Below the pieces are notes generated by a model. That model was not told where the DNA came from, searched no databases, and saw only the letters and a list, made by a program, of their open reading frames with translations. From assembly GCA_017387685.1 (NCBI GenBank), contig JAFOEU010000005.1, positions 1-35,566 of the forward strand: a DNA stretch of 35,566 bases, written 5' to 3'. The DNA is from Clostridia bacterium (lineage in GTDB: Bacteria > Bacillota > Clostridia > Oscillospirales > CAG-272). This document shows, piece after piece, positions 1 through 7,906 of the stretch (position 1 is its first letter; each line of letters starts with the position of its first letter). Made by a program: the position numbers and the translations under genes.

Positions 1-153
1 GAGATCCGCAACAACCGCTTCACGCAGACCGAATACCCCTGCGTTGCCGCAGACAACGTCGGTGAGCTCATCTTCGACGATTCGAATACATACGTTTCCG
101 AGGTTTCCGTTGTTCCCGCACATTGCATCTGGAACGGCGTGAAATACGAATAA
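1..153 (+). CDS. C-terminal end of an unidentified protein (partial)
   Basis: An open frame enters from the left edge in frame 1 and stops at TAA 151-153, giving the last 50 residues of a protein (EIRNNRF...WNGVKYE). The alternation of short hydrophobic strands with N/D turns (RNNRF, VGELIFDDSNTY) would suit a beta-helix or beta-sandwich C-terminus of a secreted or carbohydrate-active protein, but 50 residues are too few to name a family. An intrinsic terminator follows 7 bases after the stop, so this is the end of its transcript. Confidence 0.6.
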   Translation, partial: EIRNNRFTQTEYPCVAADNVGELIFDDSNTYVSEVSVVPAHCIWNGVKYE

Positions 154-159
154 AATAAC

Positions 160-190
160 AAAAAAGACGTTCCGCGCGAACGTCTTTTTT
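160..190 (+). terminator. Intrinsic terminator of the left-edge gene
   Basis: An A-tract, then AAGACGTTC / GAACGTCTT arms around a GCGC-rich apex, ends in six T. It separates the partial gene from the rsuA operon. Confidence 0.85.
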
Positions 191-203
191 CGTCAAAAAG
201 TTC

Positions 204-232
204 TTTACAAATCCTATATTTTGTGGTATAAT
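204..232 (+). promoter_or_regulatory. Sigma-A promoter of the sORF-rsuA-tex operon
   Basis: TTTACA at 204-209, a 17-nt spacer and TATAAT at 227-232 with an upstream TGG (extended -10). Transcription should begin near 239, leaving about 40 nt of leader before the small ORF. Confidence 0.8.
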
Positions 233-255
233 AATAAAGTTAGCGCAACAGGTCC

Positions 256-281
256 ATAATAACCGCGGAGGTGGTTATTAT
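256..281 (+). promoter_or_regulatory. Leader hairpin enclosing the RBS and start codon of the small ORF
   Basis: A perfect 9-bp inverted repeat, ATAATAACC (256-264) and GGTTATTAT (273-281), leaves an 8-nt loop GCGGAGGT that contains the Shine-Dalgarno. The first two bases of the AUG (280-281) are in the 3' arm. The fold would expose the SD but occlude the start codon. A translational control role is inferred from geometry only. Confidence 0.55.
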
Positions 282-375
282 GAAGGATTACTATTCGCGC
301 CGCGATTTCTGGATAGCGTTCGGACTAGGCGTAATAATTTTCGGTTGCGCGGTAATTATTGCTTTTAATCCGTAG
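280..375 (+). CDS. Small single-span membrane protein (31 aa)
   Basis: ATG at 280 is preceded by GGAGG at 267-271, and the frame stops at TAG 373-375. The peptide starts MKDYYSRRDFW and continues with one hydrophobic segment (IAFGLGVIIFGCAVIIAF, about residues 12-29), so an N-in or C-in single-pass membrane peptide is expected, with a positively charged N-terminus. It lies between the operon promoter and rsuA. Its stop codon overlaps the rsuA Shine-Dalgarno (TAGGAGG), so translation of the two is probably coupled. No family is recognised. It could be a true micro-protein or a leader peptide that sets rsuA translation; the strong SD and membrane-like composition favour real translation. Confidence 0.6.
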   Translation: MKDYYSRRDFWIAFGLGVIIFGCAVIIAFNP

Positions 376-385
376 GAGGTTTTTT

Positions 386-1090
386 ATGCGACTCGACAAG
401 TTAATAGCTAACGCGGGGCTTGCCAGCCGCAGTGAGATCTCAAAGGCGGTGCGCGGCGGCAGAGTGACCGTCAACGGCGCTGTTGCCAAAACTCCCGCGC
501 TTCAGGTCGATCCCGAGTGCGATGCGGTGGTTTACTGCGGCAAGTCCGTTTGCTACCGCGAACATATTTATATTATGCTCAACAAGCCCGAGGACTACGT
601 CAGCGCGACCGAGGATAAGAATGCTCCCGTAGTCACCGACCTGCTTCTGCCCGCCGACGGCGCGCGCGTCCACCCTTGCGGAAGACTTGATAAATACACC
701 CTCGGTATGATGATACTGACCGACGACGGCGAGATGTCACACAGACTCCTCGCGCCCGCCCGCCACGTTCCGAAATCATACAGATACCGCTGTGAATTGC
801 CCCTTTCGGAGGGCGATGAAAAACGCCTCTGCGAGGGCGTGCATATCGAGGGCGGATACCTCACGAAACCTTGTGAAATCAACGCAGAGAGCGAATTTGA
901 GGGTGTGATAACCATTCACGAGGGCAAGTACCACCAGATCAAGCAGATGTTCGGCGCTGTAGGGAACAAGATCACTTATCTTGAAAGGATCAGCTTCGGT
1001 CCGCTTCCTCTCGATCCATCCCTCGGACGTGGAGAATGGCGCTATCTGACCGCAGACGAAATCGCGCTTCTCGCAGAAGCGGCAAAGTAA
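386..1090 (+). CDS. rsuA: 16S rRNA pseudouridine synthase, RsuA/RluB/E/F family
   Basis: A 234-residue protein with an N-terminal S4 RNA-binding domain (MRLDKLIANAGLASRSE, residues 1 to about 60) followed by the RsuA-type catalytic domain. The catalytic motif GRLDKYTLGMMILTDDG is present; its Asp is the universal pseudouridine synthase nucleophile. The conserved KSYRYRC segment and a late HEGKYHQIKQMF motif, equivalent to the family's G-x-Y-x-Q-(V/I)-(K/R)-R-M, also fit. RsuA enzymes isomerise a uridine of 16S rRNA (U516 in E. coli) during small-subunit assembly; RluE/F relatives act on 23S, and the exact target cannot be told here. ATG 386 is chosen over TTG 359 because AGGAGG lies 7 nt upstream. 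It is the second gene of a promoter-sORF-rsuA-tex operon; tex follows after 28 nt. Confidence 0.9.
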   Translation: MRLDKLIANAGLASRSEISKAVRGGRVTVNGAVAKTPALQVDPECDAVVYCGKSVCYREHIYIMLNKPEDYVSATEDKNAPVVTDLLLPADGARVHPCGRLDKYTLGMMILTDDGEMSHRLLAPARHVPKSYRYRCELPLSEGDEKRLCEGVHIEGGYLTKPCEINAESEFEGVITIHEGKYHQIKQMFGAVGNKITYLERISFGPLPLDPSLGRGEWRYLTADEIALLAEAAK

Positions 1091-1118
1091 AAAGTACATT
1101 ATTTTTAGGAGAACATAA

Positions 1119-3281
1119 ATGACAATCGAACAGATCCTCGCTGAGGAATTTAACCTGAAAGAAGAACAGGTAGTAAAAACCGTCGAGCTCATCGACGAGG
1201 GCAACACCATCCCCTTCATCGCGCGTTACCGTAAGGAAGTTACGGGCTCGCTTGACGATACCATTCTTCGTGACCTTTTTGACAGACTTACATACCTTCG
1301 CGGCATCGCAAAGCGCCGCGAGGAGGTAAAGAACCTTATCGACGCGCAGGGCAAGCTCACCGAAGAGCTCGTTGCAGCTATCGACGCGGCACAGACGATC
1401 ACCGAGATCGATGATATTTACCGCCCCTACCGTCCCCACAGAAAGACCCGCGCATCCGTTGCACGCGAGCGCGGACTCGAGCCTCTTGCCGATCTTCTTT
1501 TCGAGCAGAGAGAAAGCTACGAAAAGCCCCTCGAGGAGATCGCGGCAGAGTATATTGATGAAGAAAAGGGCGTTCCCGATGCCGCTGCAGCTCTCGCGGG
1601 TGCTAAGGATATCATCGCAGAAAACGTATCCGATAACGCATCATGCCGTAAGTCGGTAAGAACCCTTACGATGGAGCACGGCGCGATCGTATCCAAGGCC
1701 GCAAAGGAAGAGGATTCGGTCTACGCGCAGTATTATGATTTTAATGAGAAGGTCAAGAAGATCCTCCCCCACCGCATCCTCGCAATCAACAGAGGAGAGA
1801 AGGAGGGCTTCCTCAAGGTTACTCTCGAGCTAACCAACGATATCGTCAAGACCTATCTCTACCGCAAGTTCATCAAGCAGAACGAAAGCCCCGCAAAAGC
1901 TTACGTAGCAGAGGCAGTCGAGGACAGCTACGAGCGCCTTATTGCTCCTTCCGTCGAGCGTGAGATCAGAAACGATCTCACCGACGTTGCCTCCGAGGGC
2001 GCGATCAAGGTCTTCTCGGATAACCTCAAGCACCTTCTTATGCAGCCGCCTCTCCGCGGCAAGACCGTTATGGGCTTCGACCCCGGTTACCGTACCGGAT
2101 GTAAGCTCGCAGTTGTCGATTGGACCGGTAAGGTCATCGACACAGCGGTTATCTTCCCGACCAAGCCTCAGCAGAGGATTGAGGAGAGCACCAAGATCGT
2201 CACCCGCCTCATCCGCAAGTACGGTGTAAACGTGATCGCAATCGGTAACGGTACCGCATCCAAGGAAAGCGAGATCTTCATCGCGGGACTTCTCCGCGAC
2301 GGTGGTTTCGATTGCAAATATATTATGGTAAGCGAGGCGGGCGCATCCGTCTACTCCGCATCCAAGCTCGGAGCGGAGGAATTCCCTGATTTCGACGTTA
2401 CCCAGCGTTCCGCGGTTTCGATCGCGCGCCGTCTGCAGGATCCCCTTGCGGAGCTCGTTAAGATCGATCCCAAGTCAGTCGGCGTAGGTCAGTATCAGCA
2501 CGATATGAAACAGGCTCGTCTTGACGGCGCACTTACGGGCGTTGTCGAGGACTGCGTAAACTCGGTCGGAATCGACCTTAACACCGCTTCCTATTCGCTC
2601 CTTTCCTATGTTTCGGGTATCAGCATGCCCGTTGCGAAGAATATCGTCAAGTACCGCGAGGAAAACGGCGAATTCGAATCTCGCGCAGAGCTTCTCAAGG
2701 TTCCGAGACTCGGTGCGAAGGCGTTTGAGCAGTGCGCGGGCTTCCTCCGTGTTTCTGGCTCGAACGAGGTTCTTGACTGCACGGGCGTTCACCCCGAATC
2801 CTACGCGGCGGCGCGCGGACTTCTCAATAAGTTCGGCTACGATGAATCCGAGATCCGCACAGGCGGTGTCAAGCTTCTCGGAAACAAGGTCGCAAAGGAA
2901 GGCAAGGCGAAGCTTTGCGAAGAGCTCGGCATCGGTGAGCCCACTCTTAATGATATTGTTGAGGAACTGGAAAAGCCCGGCCGCGACGTTCGTGACAGCT
3001 TTGATGCTCCCATCCTCCGCGATGACGTTCTCGATATCAATTCCCTCAAGCCGGGTATGGTTATGACGGGTACGGTCAGAAACGTAATTGACTTCGGTGC
3101 ATTCGTAGATATCGGCGTTCATCAGGACGGACTTGTGCACATTTCCCGTATCTGCGATAAATTCATCAAGCATCCCTCCGAGGTTCTCTCGGTCGGCGAT
3201 ATCGTCCGCGTTCAGGTGCTCGAGGTTGACACCAAGCGCAACCGTATCGCTCTGACGATGCGCTTCAAGGAAGAGAAGTAA
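1119..3281 (+). CDS. tex: Tex-family RNA-binding transcription accessory protein
   Basis: A 720-residue protein close to the family length (about 720-780). In order: an N-terminal helical Tex domain (EEFNLKEEQV, then IPFIARYRKEVTG, the family signature), a YqgF-like RNase H fold (MGFDPGYRTGCKLAVVD), a helix-hairpin-helix segment (CVNSVGIDLNTAS ... LSYVSGI), and a C-terminal S1 domain (GMVMTGTVRNVIDFGAFVDIGVHQDGLVHIS). Tex binds nucleic acid and affects transcription and RNA stability in the cytoplasm; its precise molecular job is still loosely defined. AGGAG at 1107-1111 supports ATG 1119. It is co-directional with rsuA with only 28 nt between them and no terminator, so co-transcription is likely. 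No clear terminator follows; a weak hairpin sits at 3291-3307. Confidence 0.95.
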   Translation: MTIEQILAEEFNLKEEQVVKTVELIDEGNTIPFIARYRKEVTGSLDDTILRDLFDRLTYLRGIAKRREEVKNLIDAQGKLTEELVAAIDAAQTITEIDDIYRPYRPHRKTRASVARERGLEPLADLLFEQRESYEKPLEEIAAEYIDEEKGVPDAAAALAGAKDIIAENVSDNASCRKSVRTLTMEHGAIVSKAAKEEDSVYAQYYDFNEKVKKILPHRILAINRGEKEGFLKVTLELTNDIVKTYLYRKFIKQNESPAKAYVAEAVEDSYERLIAPSVEREIRNDLTDVASEGAIKVFSDNLKHLLMQPPLRGKTVMGFDPGYRTGCKLAVVDWTGKVIDTAVIFPTKPQQRIEESTKIVTRLIRKYGVNVIAIGNGTASKESEIFIAGLLRDGGFDCKYIMVSEAGASVYSASKLGAEEFPDFDVTQRSAVSIARRLQDPLAELVKIDPKSVGVGQYQHDMKQARLDGALTGVVEDCVNSVGIDLNTASYSLLSYVSGISMPVAKNIVKYREENGEFESRAELLKVPRLGAKAFEQCAGFLRVSGSNEVLDCTGVHPESYAAARGLLNKFGYDESEIRTGGVKLLGNKVAKEGKAKLCEELGIGEPTLNDIVEELEKPGRDVRDSFDAPILRDDVLDINSLKPGMVMTGTVRNVIDFGAFVDIGVHQDGLVHISRICDKFIKHPSEVLSVGDIVRVQVLEVDTKRNRIALTMRFKEEK

Positions 3282-3413
3282 TTGCTGAAAGGTAATTATA
3301 AATTACCATCAAAAGTCACACGAAATTCATATTCTGCCCGATTTTGCCGCTATTTATACACAATTTGTACAATGTGCACAAATTTGAGGTTGAAATTTTG
3401 GGTAATAAACCTC

Positions 3414-3442
3414 TTCCATTTTTCGCGAAAATTTGGTACAAT
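3414..3442 (+). promoter_or_regulatory. Probable promoter of the sugar ABC ATPase gene
   Basis: TACAAT at 3437-3442 follows TGG, an extended -10. The -35 (TTCCAT, 3414-3419) is poor. A 3291-3307 hairpin (GGTAATT ATA AATTACC) without a T-run and AT-rich DNA are all else seen in the 230-base gap. Confidence 0.5.
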
Positions 3443-3511
3443 ATATAAAGTAAAAAATTAGATTAAACCGTGTGCTCGGTTTGCTCGTTAATTCAAGGAG
3501 GAATTTTATAA

Positions 3512-4626
3512 ATGGCAAGTGTATCCCTTAAGCACATCTATAAGAAGTACCCCGGCGGCGTTACCGCTGTTTCGGACTTCAATCTTGAAATCAAGGACAA
3601 GGAGTTTCTCGTACTCGTAGGTCCTTCCGGTTGCGGTAAGACCACCACTCTTCGAATGGTAGCAGGTCTTGAGGAGATCTCCGAGGGTGAGCTCTTCATC
3701 GGCGACCAGCTCGTTAACGACGTAGCTCCTAAGGATAGAAAGATCGCGATGGTTTTCCAGAACTACGCTCTTTATCCTCATATGACCGTATTTGAGAACA
3801 TGGCATTCGGCCTTAAGCTTAACAAGACTCCCAAGGAAGAGATCAAGCGCCGCGTAGAAGAGGCTGCTCGTATCCTCGACATCACACACCTTCTCGACAG
3901 AAAGCCCAAGGCTCTTTCCGGTGGTCAGAAGCAGCGTGTTGCCCTTGGTCGTGCAATCGTTCGTAAGCCCAAGGTATTCCTTCTTGACGAGCCTCTCTCC
4001 AACCTCACGCTAAGCTCCGTGCATCGATGAGAACCGAGCTTACCAAGCTTCACCAGAACGTTGGAACCACCTTTATCTACGTTACTCACGACCAGGTCGA
4101 GGCTATGACTATGGCTACCCGTATCGTAGTTATGAAGGACGGTCTTATCCAGCAGGTTGATACTCCTCAGAACCTCTATGACTACCCTGTAAACATCTTC
4201 GTTGCAGGCTTCATCGGCACTCCTCAGATGAACTTCATCAACGGTAAGCTCGAGAAGAAGGGTGAGGACGTATACTTCAACTTCGAGAACCTCTCCATCA
4301 AGCTTCCCGCAGAGAAGGCTAACAACCCCGACCTCAAGGATTACATCGGTCAGGAAGTTGTTGCAGGTCTCCGTCCCGAGGCTATTCACGATGAGCCCAT
4401 CCACCTCGCTAACCATCCCGAGAGCCAGCTTGAGGCTTACGTTGACGTAACCGAGCTTATGGGTGCTGAGATCTACCTCTACCTTAACGTTGGTGAGGAG
4501 ACCAGACTCATCGCGCGTGTATCCTCCAGATCCACCTCTCGTGCAGGCGACACCATCAAGGTTGCCTTCGACATGAGCCGTCTCCATATCTTCGATAAGG
4601 ATACCGAGCGTTGCATCGTTCACTAA
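3512..4626 (+). pseudogene. Sugar ABC importer ATPase (MsmK/UgpC/MalK type), frameshifted in the D-loop
   Basis: Two abutting frames (3512-4030 and 4027-4626) make one 371-residue ATPase once a base is restored. The first part carries Walker A (GPSGCGKTT, residues 37-45), the Q-loop ([12 protein letters not shown]), the [14 protein letters not shown] signature and Walker B ([11 protein letters not shown]). The second resumes with [10 protein letters not shown], the H-loop (YVTHDQVEAM) and the C-terminal OB-like regulatory domain (GLRPEAI) typical of MalK/MsmK. The sequence AACCTC|ACGCTAAG at 4001-4013 lacks one base, most simply a G between 4006 and 4007, that would restore [15 protein letters not shown]; the lost residue is the D-loop Asp. 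No permease or binding-protein gene is adjacent, as is common for a shared MsmK that energises several sugar importers. Either a sequencing or assembly error or a recent inactivating mutation; the perfectly preserved downstream frame fits both. RBS AAGGAGG precedes ATG 3512. Confidence 0.88.
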
Positions 4627-4636
4627 TTCATACATA

Positions 4637-4670
4637 AAATAAAGACCTGCCCCGAGCAGGTCTTTATTTT
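4637..4670 (+). terminator. Intrinsic terminator after the ABC ATPase gene
   Basis: AAAGACCTGC and GCAGGTCTTT arms around a CCCGA loop, followed by ATTTTTAT. Confidence 0.9.
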
Positions 4671-4674
4671 TATC

Positions 4675-4703
4675 TTGACAAATCAGGTCTTTTGGTGTAT
4701 AAT
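4675..4703 (+). promoter_or_regulatory. Consensus sigma-A promoter for the CPBP protease gene
   Basis: TTGACA (4675-4680), 17 nt, TATAAT (4698-4703): both hexamers are perfect consensus. It starts right after the preceding terminator. Confidence 0.9.
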
Positions 4704-4737
4704 CAATTATAGAACGAAATAGAAAAGAGGCTTAAAA

Positions 4738-5718
4738 TTGAACGAGCTTGATTATAAACGAACTTGTAAAAAAATAGCAATAGCTGTATTGATGAATACT
4801 TTGCTTCTTCAGATACTGAGCACAGTGGCAGTCATCGTATCGTCGCTTCTTGAGCAGCCGCTTCGCACCCTTGCAAGACTTCTGTCAATAAGTGCCGCAG
4901 ATCTGTGTTACGCTTTTGAAGAAACACTTCTGCTGACGGCTTACCTTGCTGCGTTTTTGATACCCGCTTTTGTATTTATGCATCTTACAAGAAACGATAA
5001 CCGTCAGCCGCTCCGACTTGAAATCAAGCTCGAGCCCGAAACTCCGCTTGTGATCATCGCGGCGATAGGAATGATCCTTCCCGCAGCGTACCTTAATTCG
5101 TTTATGGTGTCCTTTATCGATTTTGGCGATCTTTTTGCGAGCGAGCCGCTTGATACTCCGATAAAGATACTGATGGCGTTTATTTCAATCGCGATAGTTC
5201 CCGCGCTTTGCGAGGAATTCCTTTTCCGCGGATGTATTCTCTCAAATCTGCTTCCATACGGAAAGACCACCGCTATAATCGCATCAGCAGTGCTCTTTTC
5301 GATGATGCACGGAAATATCGCGCAGTTCTTCTATACCTTTGTGGCGGGACTCGTTCTCGGTGCGGTTTACGTTGAGACAGGATCGATCTGGCCCTGTACG
5401 TTTATCCACCTTTTTAATAATTTCTACAGTATCATTCAGCAGGTTATATACGAGCGCGCGGGCGAGAGCGAGCAGATCAATATCGTGATCTTCGTTATGG
5501 AGGTAATGATACCCGCTGCGGGACTTGCGATTGGCGCGTGGCTTATTTATCTGCGACTTAAAAAAGGTAAGAGCACCGAAGGCGCTGTGCCGACAAAGGT
5601 CTGCGAGGTTGAAAACATAAAATATTTTAAGGGCTTCCTCAATCCCGCGATGATAGCGCATATCGTTATCACCGTCTTCCTTGCGGGTACAATTGTCCTT
5701 ATGGCTCTCGGAAGTTAA
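4738..5718 (+). CDS. CPBP-family intramembrane metalloprotease (CAAX protease/Abi type)
   Basis: A 326-residue polytopic membrane protein with about eight hydrophobic segments. The CPBP core is clear: CEEFLFRG (the EExxxR zinc/catalytic motif, around residues 159-166), LFSMMHGN (the FxxxH motif) and HLFNNF (the HxxxN motif). These proteases cleave within or beside the membrane. Eukaryotic relatives process CAAX proteins; bacterial ones are linked to bacteriocin self-immunity and surface-protein handling, and the substrate here cannot be inferred. Start is TTG 4738, preceded by AAAGAGG; no ATG lies in a better position. A consensus promoter is 35 nt upstream. The next gene starts 2 nt after the stop (TAAGATG), so the two are co-transcribed. 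Confidence 0.88.
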   Translation: MNELDYKRTCKKIAIAVLMNTLLLQILSTVAVIVSSLLEQPLRTLARLLSISAADLCYAFEETLLLTAYLAAFLIPAFVFMHLTRNDNRQPLRLEIKLEPETPLVIIAAIGMILPAAYLNSFMVSFIDFGDLFASEPLDTPIKILMAFISIAIVPALCEEFLFRGCILSNLLPYGKTTAIIASAVLFSMMHGNIAQFFYTFVAGLVLGAVYVETGSIWPCTFIHLFNNFYSIIQQVIYERAGESEQINIVIFVMEVMIPAAGLAIGAWLIYLRLKKGKSTEGAVPTKVCEVENIKYFKGFLNPAMIAHIVITVFLAGTIVLMALGS

Positions 5719-5719
5719 G

Positions 5720-6703
5720 ATGGAACAGAAAGACTTATTATTTATGCAAGAGGCGCTCCGACTTGCAGAAGCTGCGCGTGACGCGGGAGAAATCCCTGTG
5801 GGCGCAGTTGTTGTGAAAAACGGAGAGATTGTAGGCAGAGGACAAAATCGCCGTGAGAGCGGCGGTGGAGCCTCCGCGCACGCCGAAATACTTGCGATAA
5901 ACGAAGCCTGCGCCTGCCTCGGTGGCTGGAGGCTTACGGGCTGTGAGCTTTACGTTACGCTTGAGCCTTGCCCGATGTGTGCAGGGGCGATAGTGAATGC
6001 AAGGCTTGACCGCGTGGTCTTTGGCGCCTGCGACACCAAAATGGGTGCGCTCGGAGGGCTTTTCTCCCTCCTTGACTATCCTCTCGGATGTAAGACCGTT
6101 GTCGAACGCGGTGTTCTTGAAGCGGAATGCAAGGAAATGCTCGATTCATTTTTTACCGCGCGTCGCGTTGCTAATCAGGCGGAAAAGAATAAATCCAAAA
6201 GACTCAGCCGGGATTTCTATACAGCGGACGTACTCGATGTCGCTCCCGCGCTTCTCGGTAAGCTCCTTTGCAGACGAATCGAGAGCGGCGAAGTGCTTAA
6301 ATACAGAATCACAGAAACCGAAGCCTACCGTGGCGAGGACGACACCGCATGCCACGCTTCAAAGGGCAAAACCTCGCGCACATCCGTGATGTGGGATAAG
6401 GGCGGCACGGTTTACGTCTATCTCTGCTACGGTATGCACAATATGCTCAATATCGTAACGGGAGCAAAGGGCGAGCCGCAAGCCGTGCTCATTCGCGGAA
6501 TTGAGACCGCCGACGGTCCCGGTAAGCTGACGAAAAGGCTCTCAATCGAACGCCGTCATAACGGTGCGGACGTTGTCTTCTCGGATGAGATCTGGATTGA
6601 GGACGACGGATTTATTCCCGAAAATATCAACACCTCTCCCCGTGTCGGCATTGACTACGCTGACGAAATGGATCGCTTGCGTCCTTGGAGATTTTATATT
6701 TAA
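5720..6703 (+). CDS. tadA-aag: Fused tRNA adenosine-34 deaminase / 3-methyladenine DNA glycosylase
   Basis: A 327-residue protein with two complete enzymes. Residues 1 to about 150 are TadA: zinc-site H54 and proton-shuttle E56 in AHAEI, and C84/C87 in LEPCPMCAGA. TadA makes inosine at the wobble base of tRNA-Arg(ACG). Residues about 160-327 are an AAG/MPG-type DNA-3-methyladenine glycosylase. By alignment with the human enzyme, E201 (TETEAY) matches the catalytic Glu, and Y203, H212, Y234 and N244 (VYVYLCYGMHNMLN) match active-site positions. The join is a short charged linker (EKNKSKRLS); one frame runs throughout, with no stop or second RBS. ATG 5720 is used rather than TTG 5681, which would lie inside the protease gene. 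Both domains are near normal length and retain key residues, so a bifunctional protein is the best reading; base excision and tRNA editing share no pathway. Confidence 0.92.
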   Translation: MEQKDLLFMQEALRLAEAARDAGEIPVGAVVVKNGEIVGRGQNRRESGGGASAHAEILAINEACACLGGWRLTGCELYVTLEPCPMCAGAIVNARLDRVVFGACDTKMGALGGLFSLLDYPLGCKTVVERGVLEAECKEMLDSFFTARRVANQAEKNKSKRLSRDFYTADVLDVAPALLGKLLCRRIESGEVLKYRITETEAYRGEDDTACHASKGKTSRTSVMWDKGGTVYVYLCYGMHNMLNIVTGAKGEPQAVLIRGIETADGPGKLTKRLSIERRHNGADVVFSDEIWIEDDGFIPENINTSPRVGIDYADEMDRLRPWRFYI

Positions 6704-6710
6704 AATGCAA

Positions 6711-6740
6711 AATGCCGACTCGTGCGAGTCGGCATTATTA
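6711..6740. terminator. Bidirectional terminator between convergent genes
   Basis: A 12-bp perfect stem, AATGCCGACTCG / CGAGTCGGCATT, sits between tadA-aag and the reverse-strand secreted protein. A/T tracts flank both sides. Confidence 0.8.
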
Positions 6741-6751
6741 TGTATAAGAAA

Positions 6752-7741
6752 TTACTTTCTCTTTCTGCGGATAACGATGGGAGCTGCGAGAGCTGCAACT
6801 ACGAGAAGTGCAGAGCCGGAGATAACGGATCCGCAACCGGACTTGGCGGGTGCTGCGGGAGCCTGAGTCTCGGGAGCATTGGTAGCCGCGGGAGCTTCGG
6901 TCTCAACTGCAGGAGCCTCGGTCTCGGGAGCAGCGGTAGTCTCGGGAGCCTTGGTGGTTTCGGGAGCCTTGGTCTCGGGAGCCTTAGTAGTCTCGGGAGC
7001 AACGGTGGTCTCGGGGTAAACTACTTCGCCCCAAGAAAGTCCCTTAACAACGTAGCAATCGCTGATGGTTACGATGTGGTTTGCGTAGTAGGAGTAGAAG
7101 AAGATACCGAGTACGTCAGCCATGAAGAATTCGATAGTGCCTTCAAGAGACTGGTCGATGAGGACGTACTTGCCGGAGTTATCCTTGATGTAGAGAGCGA
7201 GGGTGGTGTTAACGCCGTTGACCTCAAGAGCGTACTCGTGAGTTACCATACCGGTGATGGGATCATAGGTGGGAACGTCCATAGCCATCTTATCGTAGTA
7301 AACGTAATCGTGGCCGGAAAGGGAACTGCCCTTGTTCATAAGCTTCATTCTCTCGGGGTAGCCGTAAACACCGTATACGGAGTCAACGTGAAGACCGATG
7401 GAGTGCTTACCGTTACGGGTAGCGGTGAAGTAGATGGTGTAGCAAGTGGTCTCGTTGAGAGGAAGAGTCTCGATGAAGCCGCCCCAATAAGAAGCGCTCT
7501 TATCCTTGGTGGTCTGGATGGTTACGGTGTTGGAGTTAGCGGGATCAACGTCAGCCTGGGGAGTACCGGAGAGAAGACCGGGCTCGTAAATGCCAGCCAT
7601 ACCGTTGAAGTCGGGAACGAATACGACAGCACCGTCGGGCTGAAGGTCGATCATATTATCGGCAGCGCTGACAGAGGTCAGAGGAAGAATAGCCGAAACG
7701 ATGAAGAGAAGCGAGATGATGATGGAAATAATCTTTTTCAT
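6752..7741 (-). CDS. Secreted surface protein with PETTKA stalk and GCGS-TM-basic tail (copy 1)
   Basis: A 329-residue protein: signal peptide (MKKIISIIISLLFIVS...SVSAAD, residues 1 to about 25), a globular beta-rich region of about 210 residues with many aromatic strands (ASYWGGFIETLPL, FFYSYYANH), a Thr/Pro/Glu stalk of APETTK-like repeats, then KSGCGSVISGS, a hydrophobic span and RRKRK at the extreme C-terminus. The tail has the three-part logic of protein-sorting signals (motif, membrane span, basic stop) but matches neither LPXTG nor PEP-CTERM. Start MKKI at 7741 follows AAAAAAGGAG; the longer frame from 7792 would spoil the signal peptide. The gene has its own promoter and terminator and lies next to a close paralogue. 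The globular domain may be a carbohydrate-binding or adhesion fold; this is not established. Confidence 0.85.
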   Translation of the reverse strand: MKKIISIIISLLFIVSAILPLTSVSAADNMIDLQPDGAVVFVPDFNGMAGIYEPGLLSGTPQADVDPANSNTVTIQTTKDKSASYWGGFIETLPLNETTCYTIYFTATRNGKHSIGLHVDSVYGVYGYPERMKLMNKGSSLSGHDYVYYDKMAMDVPTYDPITGMVTHEYALEVNGVNTTLALYIKDNSGKYVLIDQSLEGTIEFFMADVLGIFFYSYYANHIVTISDCYVVKGLSWGEVVYPETTVAPETTKAPETKAPETTKAPETTAAPETEAPAVETEAPAATNAPETQAPAAPAKSGCGSVISGSALLVVAALAAPIVIRRKRK

Positions 7742-7782
7742 GATTTTTCTCCTTTTTTGATTTTTTGTCGCTTGACTTAATA

Positions 7783-7811
7783 ATGATATCACTTTTGAAC
7801 TAAAAAGTCAA
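7783..7811 (-). promoter_or_regulatory. Promoter of secreted paralogue copy 1
   Basis: On the reverse strand, TTGACT (7811-7806), 17 nt, TGATATCAT with -10 TATCAT (7788-7783). The upstream TTAATAAGTA sequence and a downstream GTCAAGCGACAAAAA leader segment recur at copy 2. Confidence 0.75.
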
Positions 7812-7865
7812 TACTTATTAACAATTTTTGATTGCGTTTTTGCCAAAAAATTAATATTTTTTACA

Positions 7866-7896
7866 AAAATGCCGACTCAAGCGAGCCGGCATTTTT
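7866..7896 (-). terminator. Terminator of secreted paralogue copy 2
   Basis: AAAAATGCCGACTC / GAGCCGGCATTTTT arms with one mismatch around AAGC. It closely resembles the stem at 6711-6740, so the terminator was duplicated together with the gene. Confidence 0.8.
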
Positions 7897-7906
7897 GATT
7901 CAGAAA

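Noticed and set aside
3291-3307. Terminator after tex
   Set aside because: GGTAATT-ATA-AATTACC is AT-rich and has no T-run; kept only as a weak hairpin.
5681-5719. Upstream TTG start for the TadA-AAG protein
   Set aside because: It would begin inside the last codons of the CPBP gene in another frame; the MEQKDLLFMQEAL start at 5720 matches TadA N-termini.
5600-6200. Frameshift joining separate tadA and aag genes
   Set aside because: A single uninterrupted frame runs from 5720 to 6703 with no stop and no internal RBS at the junction.
6722-7780. 352-codon plus-strand frame opposite secreted copy 1 (and a similar one at 7832-8659)
   Set aside because: Gly/Ser/Leu repeats are the mirror of the APETTK stalk codons; the minus strand has signal peptide, promoter, RBS and terminator.
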